A DNA stretch of 12,928 nt. Origin: an uncultured Bacillota bacterium. Its GTDB lineage: Bacteria; Bacillota_I; Bacilli_A; RF39; UBA660. A program made the translations under genes and the position numbers. Below are positions 1 to 6,473 of the stretch, piece after piece (position 1 is the first letter of the stretch; every line of letters starts with the position of its first letter). The notes under the pieces were generated by a model. The model ran no database searches, had not been told where the DNA came from, and was given only the letters and a program-made list of their open reading frames with translations. The DNA lies in assembly GCA_947165195.1 (NCBI GenBank), contig CAMUZJ010000027.1, forward strand, positions 1 to 12,928. Direction: 5' to 3'.

Positions 1-508
1 TAGCTATCTCTTGTGTAGAATCTAAAAAGTCATTTTTTACCCAATAATTAATAATTCCTAAAGCACCATTAAAAATAAATATAGCTCCATACTCTATCTC
101 TTCTTCTGTAATATTTTTAATATCTTTTTCCCAACGTAATTTGCATTTTTCATAAACTACTTCTAAAAAATCATTTAGAAAATATATATTATTATTGGTA
201 TTAAAAAGAATTTTAATAACTTGTTTATTTTTTATAAAGGTGTCTAATATTGCCTCTGTAAATTGAGTAATAGAAAAACTATTTACTTCATCACTTTTAT
301 AAGCATCTTTTAATTCTAATAATAATTCTTCTTGAATTTTTTCTAATAGATTATATACATCTAAATAGTATCTATAAAAAGTAGCTCTATTAATATCTGC
401 CCTATTACATATTTCACTAACTGTTATTTTATTAATTTCTTTTTCATTTAATAATTCTAAGAATGTTTCTTTAATTACTTTTTTTGTGTATTTTATTCTT
501 CTATCCAT
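1..508 (-). CDS. TetR/AcrR-family transcriptional regulator, C-terminus cut by window edge
   Basis: This gene reads leftward from an ATG at 508-506 and runs off position 1, giving 169 residues without a stop; family members are usually 180-200 residues, so little is missing. The N-terminus has the TetR helix-turn-helix pattern (residues about 23-52: ITVSEICNRADI followed by RATFYRYY), with the Phe-Tyr-x-Tyr that closes the recognition helix. The rest is an all-helical ligand-binding domain of no recognisable ligand class. The start has an AGAGG ribosome site at 515-519. It diverges from an acyl-CoA synthetase gene, and the promoters of both genes overlap, so the simplest reading is a repressor of itself and of that gene that responds to a fatty-acyl ligand. 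The family is seen directly; the target and ligand are inferred. Confidence 0.88.
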   Translation of the reverse strand, partial: MDRRIKYTKKVIKETFLELLNEKEINKITVSEICNRADINRATFYRYYLDVYNLLEKIQEELLLELKDAYKSDEVNSFSITQFTEAILDTFIKNKQVIKILFNTNNNIYFLNDFLEVVYEKCKLRWEKDIKNITEEEIEYGAIFIFNGALGIINYWVKNDFLDSTQEIA

Positions 509-576
509 ACTATTCCTCTTATTATACATTTTTTATTTTTTTGTTTAATAACTATCAGATTTTTTCAGATTGATGA

Positions 577-605
577 TTGAGTAAATTTTTATTTAATTAT
601 ATAAT
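577..605 (+). promoter_or_regulatory. Promoter of the acyl-CoA synthetase gene
   Basis: TTGAGT (577-582) and TATAAT (600-605) are separated by 17 bases, a near-consensus sigma-A promoter. Transcription would start near 612, leaving a leader of about 39 bases before the ATG at 651. Confidence 0.75.
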
Positions 606-624
606 ACAATTGTAAATTATTCAA
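596..624 (-). promoter_or_regulatory. Promoter of the TetR-family gene, facing the synthetase promoter
   Basis: On the minus strand TTGAAT (624-619) and TATAAT (601-596) are 17 bases apart. The start would fall near 589, giving a leader of about 80 bases before the ATG at 508. Its -10 box overlaps that of the opposing promoter within the palindrome ATTATATAAT (596-605), so polymerase cannot occupy both at once. Confidence 0.68.
605..614. promoter_or_regulatory. Candidate operator: perfect palindrome TACAATTGTA
   Basis: A perfect 10-base palindrome lies at the transcription start of the plus promoter and in the spacer of the minus promoter, where one bound repressor would block both. A second, imperfect inverted repeat (CAAC-n-TT, then AA-n-GTTG, 622-640) lies just downstream and touches the ribosome site. 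The arrangement is seen; binding by the adjacent TetR-type protein is inferred. The core also fits the TACAnnTGTA pattern of CopY/BlaI operators, but no such regulator is present here. Confidence 0.5.
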
Positions 625-650
625 CATTTGTATAACGTTGGAGGTTAATT

Positions 651-2357
651 ATGAAAATATCTGAAAAGTTAATAAATAGGATTAAATATAAACATCCATG
701 GGAAAAGTTTTATGGAAGAAGAAAGATGAAAGTTCCTGAGATGTCTTTATATGAATATTTATATAAATGTAATGAAAATAATTTGGATAGTGTTGCGATT
801 AACTATTTTGGAAAGAAAATTACTTATCGTAGTTTTTTTAAAGATATTGATACTTGTGCAAGAGCTTTACGTAGTCAAGGAATTAGAGAAGGTGATGTAG
901 TTAGTCTTTGTATGGCAAATGTCCCAGAAGCTGTCATTAGTTTTTATGCTATTAATAAGATTGGTGCTATTTCGAATATGATTCATCCTCTATCAGCTGA
1001 AGAGGAGATTAAGAAGTCACTCATTACTACGAAAAGTGTAATGTTAATTACAATAAATGTTTCTTATAAGAAAGTTAAAAACATTATTGAAGATACAAGC
1101 GTCTATAAAAGTGTAATTGTATCTCCTAAAGATTCTATGCCTTTTTTATTAGGAGTTGGTTATTATTTAACAGAAGATAGAAAGGTAAGCATTCCAACTA
1201 ATTCTGAGAAATTTATGACATGGAAAGGTTTCATGGAGAAAGGTCTAAATTATGGTGGAAATGTATTAGTAAAAAGAGCAAAAGATCAAGCTTGTGTTAT
1301 TTTACACAGTGGTGGTACAACAGGAGAACCTAAAAATATTTTACTAAGTAATGGAAATATTAATGTAGTGGTTAAGCAAGCTAAAATTTTATTACCTGAT
1401 ACCAATAGTACGGATAGTATGTTATCTATTTTGCCATTATTTCATTGTTTTGGTTTAGTAGAGTGTATTCATTTTCCTCTATGTATTGGTGCTTCTGTTA
1501 TATTGGTTCCAAAGTTTGATGCCAAAAGATTTGATAAGTTAATTACTAAATATAGACCGACTATTATTCCAGGGGTACCTACTTTATTTGAAGCAATGTT
1601 ATCAAATGATCATATGGAAAATGTTGATATGTCAAATGTTAAATATGTAGTATCTGGTGGAGATTCTCTAAATGCAGAGAAGAATGATGCTATTAATAAA
1701 TTTTTGAAGAAGCATAAATGTCATCATAATATTATTCAAGGATATGGTATGACTGAGACTAGTGGTGGGTGTGTATTCGGAGGATTAGGTTCAGATATTT
1801 TAGGTAGTGTAGGAATTCCTCTTCCTGGAAATGAAGTAAAGATTGTAAAAATAGATGATCATGAGGAAGCAAGCTTTGGAGAAGTTGGTGAAATTATGAT
1901 TACTGGTCCTACCGTTATGATGGGATATTTAAATAACGAAGGAGCAACGAATGAGATACTTGAAAAAGATAGAAAAGGAAAAGTATGGGTACATACAGGA
2001 GATTTAGGATATTTGAATGAAGATGGCGTATTATTCTTTGTACAACGATTAAAAAGAATGTTAATTGTATCTGGATATAATGTCTATCCATCTCATATTG
2101 AAGAAGTTCTTATGAAGCATCCTGCTATTGATGCTTGTGGAGTGATTGGTATTCCTCATCCATATAAAGTGCAAGTACCAAAAGCATTTATTGTTTTAAA
2201 AAGCGATGTAAAGGAAACCGCAGTATTACGTCAAGATATTAAAGAGTATTGTAAAAAGAATTTAGCTGTTTATATGATGCCAAAAGAATTTGTCTTTAAA
2301 GAATCTCTTCCTAAGACTATGATAGGAAAAATAGATTATAAGAATTTAAAAGATTAA
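651..2357 (+). CDS. AMP-forming acyl-CoA synthetase (long-chain fatty-acid-CoA ligase type)
   Basis: This is a 568-residue member of the ANL superfamily, which activates a carboxylic acid with ATP to an acyl-adenylate and then transfers it to CoA. The signature motifs are in order: the phosphate-binding loop HSGGTTGEPK (219-228), YGMTE (365-369), TGDLG with the ribose-binding Asp451, the hinge region RLKRMLIVSGYNVYP (466-480), and the C-terminal catalytic lysine K560 in MIGKIDYK. All key residues are present, so the enzyme should be active. It has no signal peptide and should be cytosolic. The start follows GGAGG (640-644) at a spacing of 6. Length and motif order fit fatty-acyl-CoA ligases, but substrate length cannot be read from sequence. 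No beta-oxidation genes lie nearby, so uptake of exogenous fatty acids or detoxification is as likely as catabolism. The divergent TetR-type gene is its probable regulator. Confidence 0.9.
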   Translation: MKISEKLINRIKYKHPWEKFYGRRKMKVPEMSLYEYLYKCNENNLDSVAINYFGKKITYRSFFKDIDTCARALRSQGIREGDVVSLCMANVPEAVISFYAINKIGAISNMIHPLSAEEEIKKSLITTKSVMLITINVSYKKVKNIIEDTSVYKSVIVSPKDSMPFLLGVGYYLTEDRKVSIPTNSEKFMTWKGFMEKGLNYGGNVLVKRAKDQACVILHSGGTTGEPKNILLSNGNINVVVKQAKILLPDTNSTDSMLSILPLFHCFGLVECIHFPLCIGASVILVPKFDAKRFDKLITKYRPTIIPGVPTLFEAMLSNDHMENVDMSNVKYVVSGGDSLNAEKNDAINKFLKKHKCHHNIIQGYGMTETSGGCVFGGLGSDILGSVGIPLPGNEVKIVKIDDHEEASFGEVGEIMITGPTVMMGYLNNEGATNEILEKDRKGKVWVHTGDLGYLNEDGVLFFVQRLKRMLIVSGYNVYPSHIEEVLMKHPAIDACGVIGIPHPYKVQVPKAFIVLKSDVKETAVLRQDIKEYCKKNLAVYMMPKEFVFKESLPKTMIGKIDYKNLKD

Positions 2358-2368
2358 AGATTATTTGA

Positions 2369-2414
2369 CAAAAGCCTCTTGTTTTAATAGAATCTATATT
2401 ACAGGAGGTTTTTG
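2369..2414 (+). promoter_or_regulatory. Hairpin that masks the next ribosome site; possible intrinsic terminator
   Basis: Bases 2369-2381 pair with 2402-2414 in a 13-bp stem with two G-U pairs. The loop is 20 bases and contains a small ATAG/CTAT stem. The right arm contains the whole AGGAGG (2403-2408) of the downstream gene and ends in five Ts paired with an A tract. The shape is that of a terminator for the synthetase transcript that also hides the next Shine-Dalgarno. Pairing is seen; function is inferred. Confidence 0.55.
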
Positions 2415-2415
2415 T

Positions 2416-2862
2416 ATGCAGAGAGATATTCAAAAGATAAATAGACGAATCTTTACAGATGAACAACAATATTTTTTATTAAAAAACTTAGAAAGAGATA
2501 GAGAAGTAAGTAGAAAATTAGAAGAATTAAATAAGAAGAAAGAAAAAGGTCTTAATGATGATAGTATAAGATTTTCGTTAAATAGCCAGCAAGAATTGAT
2601 TCACCGAACATTAGAACCATTTGCGAAGAGATATAAATTATATAAGGATAGATATAATGCTATTATTGAACAACATGGGTATGGTCAAAATGACATATAC
2701 GATAGTGAGACAATTGGTGAAATTATAGCTTTACAAGAGCAGATGCGAGAAGAAGTTTCTGGATACAGTGAGAATTTAGTAGATAGAAAGCCATTAGAAA
2801 AAGAAAGTAATAGATTTCAAAAGACAAAGAGTATCTATAGAAATCAGGATTTTTCAAGATAA
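2416..2862 (+). CDS. Hypothetical charged cytosolic protein, 148 residues
   Basis: I do not recognise this protein. It is 148 residues, strongly charged, and largely helical by composition, with Lys/Glu/Arg-rich stretches (about 25-45 and 95-115) that could form short coiled coils. It has no signal peptide, membrane segment or cysteine. I place the start at ATG 2416 because AGGAGG lies at 2403-2408 with a spacing of 7; the reading frame stays open upstream to 2365, but that ATG has no ribosome site and lies 8 bases after the previous stop. It sits between the acyl-CoA synthetase gene and tsaC on the same strand. Its own ribosome site is inside a hairpin, so translation may be conditional. A gap of 45 bases separates it from tsaC. 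Confidence 0.75.
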   Translation: MQRDIQKINRRIFTDEQQYFLLKNLERDREVSRKLEELNKKKEKGLNDDSIRFSLNSQQELIHRTLEPFAKRYKLYKDRYNAIIEQHGYGQNDIYDSETIGEIIALQEQMREEVSGYSENLVDRKPLEKESNRFQKTKSIYRNQDFSR

Positions 2863-2907
2863 AAGAAAATTATTTTTTTTAATATAATAATACTTGGAAG
2901 TGATTTT

Positions 2908-3510
2908 ATGAATAGAAAAGAATTAGTACCTATTTTAAGAAATGGCGGTATCGCTATTATTCCTACTGATACTGTCTATGGAATAGTTTGTGATGCCTTA
3001 AATGAGGAGGCTGTAAAAAAGGTTTATTCTATAAAAAAAAGAGATTTTAGTAAACCGATGATTATTTTAGTAGCAGATTATGAAATGTTAAAAAAATATA
3101 CGAAATCTATAAATGATTTAGAAGAAGAACTAATAGATACTTATCTTCCAGGTAAAATGACTATTATCTTAGAAAAGTCTGATTTAATTCCAAGTATAGT
3201 TACAGCTTTTAGAGAAGAAATTGGAATTAGGATTCCTGATAATGAAAATTTAAAGTTATTAATAAAAGAACTTAATAGGCCTATTATTGCAACTAGTGCC
3301 AATATTTCATCAAACGCTACGATTACCAATATAAATTTTTTGGAAGAAAATATGAAGGATAATGTAGATTATATTTATGATGGTGGTACTATTAAAGGAT
3401 TTGCTTCTACGATTGTGAAGGTATTAGACGATAAAATAGCTATTATTCGAGATGGAGACTTAGGATTAACTATTAGAGAAAAATTTAAAGACAAAATAGT
3501 AGAAAAGTAG
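2908..3510 (+). CDS. tsaC: L-threonylcarbamoyladenylate synthase (YrdC/Sua5 family, short form)
   Basis: This enzyme makes threonylcarbamoyl-AMP from threonine, bicarbonate and ATP, the first step of the t6A37 modification of ANN-decoding tRNAs; TsaB, TsaD and TsaE (not in this window) complete the transfer. The 200-residue YrdC domain shows PTDTVYG (19-25), the basic KKRDFSKP (43-50), LPGKMTIIL (80-88), GIRIPD (106-111), ATSANIS (128-134) and STIV (167-170). It lacks the C-terminal Sua5 extension found in longer homologues such as B. subtilis YwlC, so it is the TsaC type. The start has GGAAGTGA at 2897-2904 before the ATG. The usual PGPxT is PGKMT here, a tolerated variation. The stop codon lies inside the stem of the following terminator. 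Confidence 0.93.
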   Translation: MNRKELVPILRNGGIAIIPTDTVYGIVCDALNEEAVKKVYSIKKRDFSKPMIILVADYEMLKKYTKSINDLEEELIDTYLPGKMTIILEKSDLIPSIVTAFREEIGIRIPDNENLKLLIKELNRPIIATSANISSNATITNINFLEENMKDNVDYIYDGGTIKGFASTIVKVLDDKIAIIRDGDLGLTIREKFKDKIVEK

Positions 3511-3534
3511 ACAAGTTGTTTACTTTTCTTTTTT
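3501..3534 (+). terminator. Intrinsic terminator after tsaC
   Basis: AGAAAAGTA (3501-3509) pairs perfectly with TACTTTTCT (3521-3529). The stem continues inward with four more pairs, one of them G-U, to a 3-base loop. A T run follows to 3534. The tsaC stop codon (3508-3510) is part of the stem. Confidence 0.82.
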
Positions 3535-3543
3535 GTTTTAATA

Positions 3544-3571
3544 TCACAAAAAAAGAGTTTTAAACTCTTTT
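3544..3571 (-). terminator. Intrinsic terminator after the ftsE-ftsX-M23 operon
   Basis: AAAAGAGTT (3551-3559) and AACTCTTTT (3563-3571) form a perfect 9-bp stem with a 3-base loop. Read leftward it is followed by a T run, directly after the hydrolase stop codon at 3573-3575. It lies tail-to-tail with the tsaC terminator. Confidence 0.8.
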
Positions 3572-3572
3572 C

Positions 3573-4793
3573 CTATCTATTACTCCAACTAGCTGGAAAC
3601 GCTACATAATCTCTAGGATTTCTAGATGATGAAATAGCATAATTTCTCCAAGTGCATCCTCCAAAGTCAGAAGCCCAATCACATGTTGTTATTTCCATAT
3701 GTAAATGTGGACCTGTAGAATTTCCAGTCGATCCCATTAAACCTAATTGTGTATTATGCGTTACAAATTGTCCTTTAGAAACGGAAAAGCTTCTTAAGTG
3801 GGCATAAGTTGAGTAAATGTAGCGACCATTATAATTATGTTTTACTTTAACAACAAGTGCTCCGGCAGGATCATAATAAGTTGCAGTAACATAACCTGAT
3901 GCTATTGGATATACTGGTATACTTTTATTAGAGCTTGATATATCTATACCTATATGTCCAGAGCAAACACCTTTCCATTCAATATAAGTTCCACATCCTG
4001 AATAATATTGTGTTACGTATCCATATTCAATAGGTCTATAAAAGCCATTGGTACTTGGAATAGATGTTCCACCATTACTTTTATTTTTTTGACTTACTCG
4101 ATAAATACAGCTATTAATATCTTCTGTTTCTCCACATCCTAAGCTTTTGGCATTAGCTAACTGAGACTTAGCTGCTTTTATTTGTTCTTCGATACTAGGC
4201 ATTCCTGCCTTAATACTTGCAATATCCAAAGCAATTCTTGATTGTTCTTCTTCCAAATTTTTCTTTAACTTTTTTAATTCATCTTCTTTTTCTTGAAGTT
4301 TCTTCTTTTGTTCTTCATTTTTCTTTATCAATTCTTCTAACTCTTTCATTACTTTATTATTATATTCTGTCAATTGTTCTACGATTGATAAACGATAAAT
4401 CATATCTGTAATGCTTTTAGCACCAAATGCATACTCTAAATATACATTTTCTCCGTTAGATACTTGATAATACTCCATGATGCTTTTACTCTCTTCACTT
4501 TTTCTTTTTATTTCAGCATTGCTTTCATCTATTTCTTTTTGTAACTGTGCTATTTCTTCTTCTGCTTTGGCAATTTCTTTTTCTATTTCTGAAATTCTTT
4601 GTTTTATCTTCGCAATTTCTGCTTCATTAGTTGCTATTTTTGCTTTTCTATCCTCCAATTCTTTGGTATATTTATCTACTTCTTGTTGAAATTCCTTGAT
4701 TGTCTTAGCATTTGTCTCGATTGGTAGTATTATCATTGAGACAATTAATAAAGATAGAAAAGAGATAGATAGATACTTTTTTAATTTTTTCAT
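3573..4793 (-). CDS. Secreted coiled-coil peptidoglycan hydrolase with M23 endopeptidase domain, FtsEX partner
   Basis: The protein has 406 residues. A Sec signal peptide covers residues 1-29 (KKLKK, hydrophobic core, TNA cleavage site). A long heptad-rich coiled coil spans about 33-210, interrupted near 107-140. An M23 (LytM) domain covers about 250-400. The zinc-site residues are complete: H280 and D284 (HIGID), H332 (YAHL) and H363/H365 (HLH), so this should be an active peptide-crosslink endopeptidase, unlike E. coli EnvC, whose LytM domain is degenerate. It follows ftsX with a 1-base TAATG overlap, which implies translational coupling. By analogy with PcsB, CwlO and EnvC, the coiled coil would bind the FtsX extracellular loop and be gated by FtsE ATP hydrolysis. 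Six cysteines occur in three close pairs (220/229, 267/277, 371/380), unusual for a secreted Gram-positive enzyme. Family is certain; control by FtsEX is inferred. Confidence 0.92.
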   Translation of the reverse strand: MKKLKKYLSISFLSLLIVSMIILPIETNAKTIKEFQQEVDKYTKELEDRKAKIATNEAEIAKIKQRISEIEKEIAKAEEEIAQLQKEIDESNAEIKRKSEESKSIMEYYQVSNGENVYLEYAFGAKSITDMIYRLSIVEQLTEYNNKVMKELEELIKKNEEQKKKLQEKEDELKKLKKNLEEEQSRIALDIASIKAGMPSIEEQIKAAKSQLANAKSLGCGETEDINSCIYRVSQKNKSNGGTSIPSTNGFYRPIEYGYVTQYYSGCGTYIEWKGVCSGHIGIDISSSNKSIPVYPIASGYVTATYYDPAGALVVKVKHNYNGRYIYSTYAHLRSFSVSKGQFVTHNTQLGLMGSTGNSTGPHLHMEITTCDWASDFGGCTWRNYAISSSRNPRDYVAFPASWSNR

Positions 4794-5692
4794 TATATCT
4801 TTAAGTACTTTCTAACGGCACTGGCACTACCTACCATACCTACTAAAATACCAATAGCAACTACAATGATAGAAGCATTATAAATAAATGGCTCTGGTTC
4901 TATCAATTGAATTAATTCCGAATAAAGATATCCATCAAAATGTTGATAAAAAGCTAAGTATCCATAAGTTGTAAAAATAACCGGTATAATAGAACCTAAT
5001 AATCCTAAAATCATACCTTCTATTACAAATGGTGTTTTAATAGTAATATTACTTGCCCCTACAACACGCATAATTCCAATTTCTCTTTTTCTATTGTCTA
5101 TTGTTAGTTTAATAGTGTTAATAATTAGGAAAACAGTAACTATAATAAGAGCAACTACTACAACGATTGTTACTTTTTTAATAGAGGTAAATGCAGATAT
5201 CATTTTATCTACCATACCTTCTCCGTATCTTACTACAGATACTTTGTCTATATTTTTAATTTGTTCTGCTGTTGTCCCTATTTCTTCTACTTCTTTTACT
5301 TTTATTTGAAAAGTATCTTTTAATGGACTTTCATTATCCTCCCATGTATCTAATACTGCATTAAATATTTCTGACTCTTGTTGCATCTGTTCTTTTACTT
5401 CAATTTTAGATTGAAAGGTGTAAGTATCTACATTTTTTATATTTTTAAGTGCATTCTCTACATTCAAAACATCTTCTTCTGTAGCATCATTATTTAAAAA
5501 AGCTACTACTGTTAAATCCTTTTCTATTTCTTTTGTAAAGTTTTGAACATTAAAAGAAGCGATGATTGCGATTGCTACTATGATTAGAGTTATGGTTATA
5601 CAAGAAACAGATGCTAGGGATAAACTAAAGTTTCTTTTTACACTCTTAAAAGCATCTCTTATGCTTCTTGCTAACATTCTAAATGGCTTCAT
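4793..5692 (-). CDS. ftsX: Cell-division ABC transporter-like permease FtsX
   Basis: FtsX spans the membrane and couples FtsE ATP hydrolysis to activation of cell-wall hydrolases outside the membrane at division or elongation. The 299-residue protein has the family layout: a basic N-terminus, TM1 (about 28-48), a large extracellular loop (about 50-170) with the VVAFLNNDATEEDV segment, and then TM2 (173-195), TM3 (222-248) and TM4 (272-294). Between TM2 and TM3 lies the cytoplasmic RKREIGIMRVVGAS motif (201-214) that contacts the ATPase. The ATG at 5692 has AAGGAA upstream and overlaps the ftsE 3' end by 14 bases, so the two are probably co-translated. The stop shares one base with the next start. 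It belongs to the operon ftsE-ftsX-M23 hydrolase. Confidence 0.96.
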   Translation of the reverse strand: MKPFRMLARSIRDAFKSVKRNFSLSLASVSCITITLIIVAIAIIASFNVQNFTKEIEKDLTVVAFLNNDATEEDVLNVENALKNIKNVDTYTFQSKIEVKEQMQQESEIFNAVLDTWEDNESPLKDTFQIKVKEVEEIGTTAEQIKNIDKVSVVRYGEGMVDKMISAFTSIKKVTIVVVVALIIVTVFLIINTIKLTIDNRKREIGIMRVVGASNITIKTPFVIEGMILGLLGSIIPVIFTTYGYLAFYQHFDGYLYSELIQLIEPEPFIYNASIIVVAIGILVGMVGSASAVRKYLKI

Positions 5693-6377
5693 TATTATAA
5701 GTTCCTTTCTGTTTAAAGTTTACTAAATGTCCATCTTTAAGTGTTATGACTTGCTTTTTCATCTTATCCACAATATCTTTATCGTGAGTAGCCATAATAA
5801 TTGTAGTTCCACGGGATTTATTGATATCATCTAGTACTTTCATAATTTCCATACTTCTTTCTGGATCAAGATTTCCTGTTGGCTCATCACATAACAAAAG
5901 TTTTGGATCATTTACAATAGCTCTAGCAATTGCTACTCTTTGTTGTTCTCCACCGGATAGTTGATCAGGATAGTTATGTAGTTTATTCTTTAATCCAACA
6001 TCTTCTAAAGCTTTTAAAACTTTTTCTCTTATTTCATCTTTTGGAGCACCAATTACTTCTAAGGCAAATGCTACGTTTTCATAGACTGTCTGTTTTTCTA
6101 ATAATCTAAAATTTTGAAAAACAATACCTAATTTTCTTCTTAATCGATAAACTTTTCTATTTCTAAGTTTTGCTACATCTAATCCACCAACAATAATTTG
6201 TCCTTTGGTTGGTTTTTCCTCACGATATAGCATCTTTATAAGTGTACTTTTTCCACTACCAGAACCGCCTATAACAAAGACAAAGGCACCTTTTTCAATG
6301 GCTAAATTCAAATCATAGATTGCTGTAACACCGTTTTTATATTTCTTTTCAACGTTTTTAATTCTGATTAAATCCAT
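5679..6377 (-). CDS. ftsE: Cell-division ATP-binding protein FtsE
   Basis: FtsE is the cytosolic ATPase that pairs with FtsX; the complex does not transport a solute but signals to peptidoglycan hydrolases. The 232-residue protein carries a Walker A GGSGSGKST (37-45), Q-loop Gln88, ABC signature LSGGEQQRVAIARA (140-153), Walker B LLLCDEPTGNLD (160-171) with catalytic Glu165, and the H-loop His198. All ATPase residues are intact. The start has a strong AGGAGG ribosome site (minus strand, 6382-6387) and a promoter just upstream. Length is typical for the family. It is the first gene of ftsE-ftsX-M23, 96 bases downstream of the second yitT-like gene. Confidence 0.97.
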   Translation of the reverse strand: MDLIRIKNVEKKYKNGVTAIYDLNLAIEKGAFVFVIGGSGSGKSTLIKMLYREEKPTKGQIIVGGLDVAKLRNRKVYRLRRKLGIVFQNFRLLEKQTVYENVAFALEVIGAPKDEIREKVLKALEDVGLKNKLHNYPDQLSGGEQQRVAIARAIVNDPKLLLCDEPTGNLDPERSMEIMKVLDDINKSRGTTIIMATHDKDIVDKMKKQVITLKDGHLVNFKQKGTYNNEAI

Positions 6378-6402
6378 CTTATCCTCCTATCCTTATTACA
6401 TT

Positions 6403-6431
6403 ATTATATCATATAAATCAACAGCTTTAAA
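6403..6431 (-). promoter_or_regulatory. Promoter of the ftsE-ftsX-M23 operon
   Basis: On the minus strand TATAAT (6408-6403) is preceded by TG one base upstream, an extended -10 box, with a weak -35 TTTAAA (6431-6426) 17 bases away. The start would fall near 6396, 19 bases before the ftsE ATG. Confidence 0.6.
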
Positions 6432-6473
6432 CAAAATACGACAAAATTACAAGAAAAAAGCAAATTAAACTTG

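Noticed and set aside
521..526. TATAAT on the minus strand as the TetR-gene -10 box
   Set aside because: Transcription would begin at about 514, inside the ribosome site at 515-519, so the message could not be translated normally. The pair at 596-624 fits better.
605..614. TACAATTGTA as a CopY/BlaI operator
   Set aside because: It fits TACAnnTGTA, but no CopY/BlaI-type regulator, copper or beta-lactamase gene is present; the adjacent TetR-type regulator is the better candidate.
2365..2415. Upstream ATG 2365 as start of the 148-residue protein
   Set aside because: No ribosome site precedes it and the extra residues would be encoded by the hairpin; ATG 2416 has a perfect AGGAGG.
2883..2888. 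TATAAT before tsaC as its promoter
   Set aside because: No -35 box is present at 16-18 bases, and the start would fall right at the ribosome site at 2897.
4217..4689. Plus-strand open frames opposite the coiled-coil region of the hydrolase gene
   Set aside because: They are antisense shadows of Glu/Lys/Leu-rich codons, giving Ser/Leu/Phe-rich translations with no ribosome sites.
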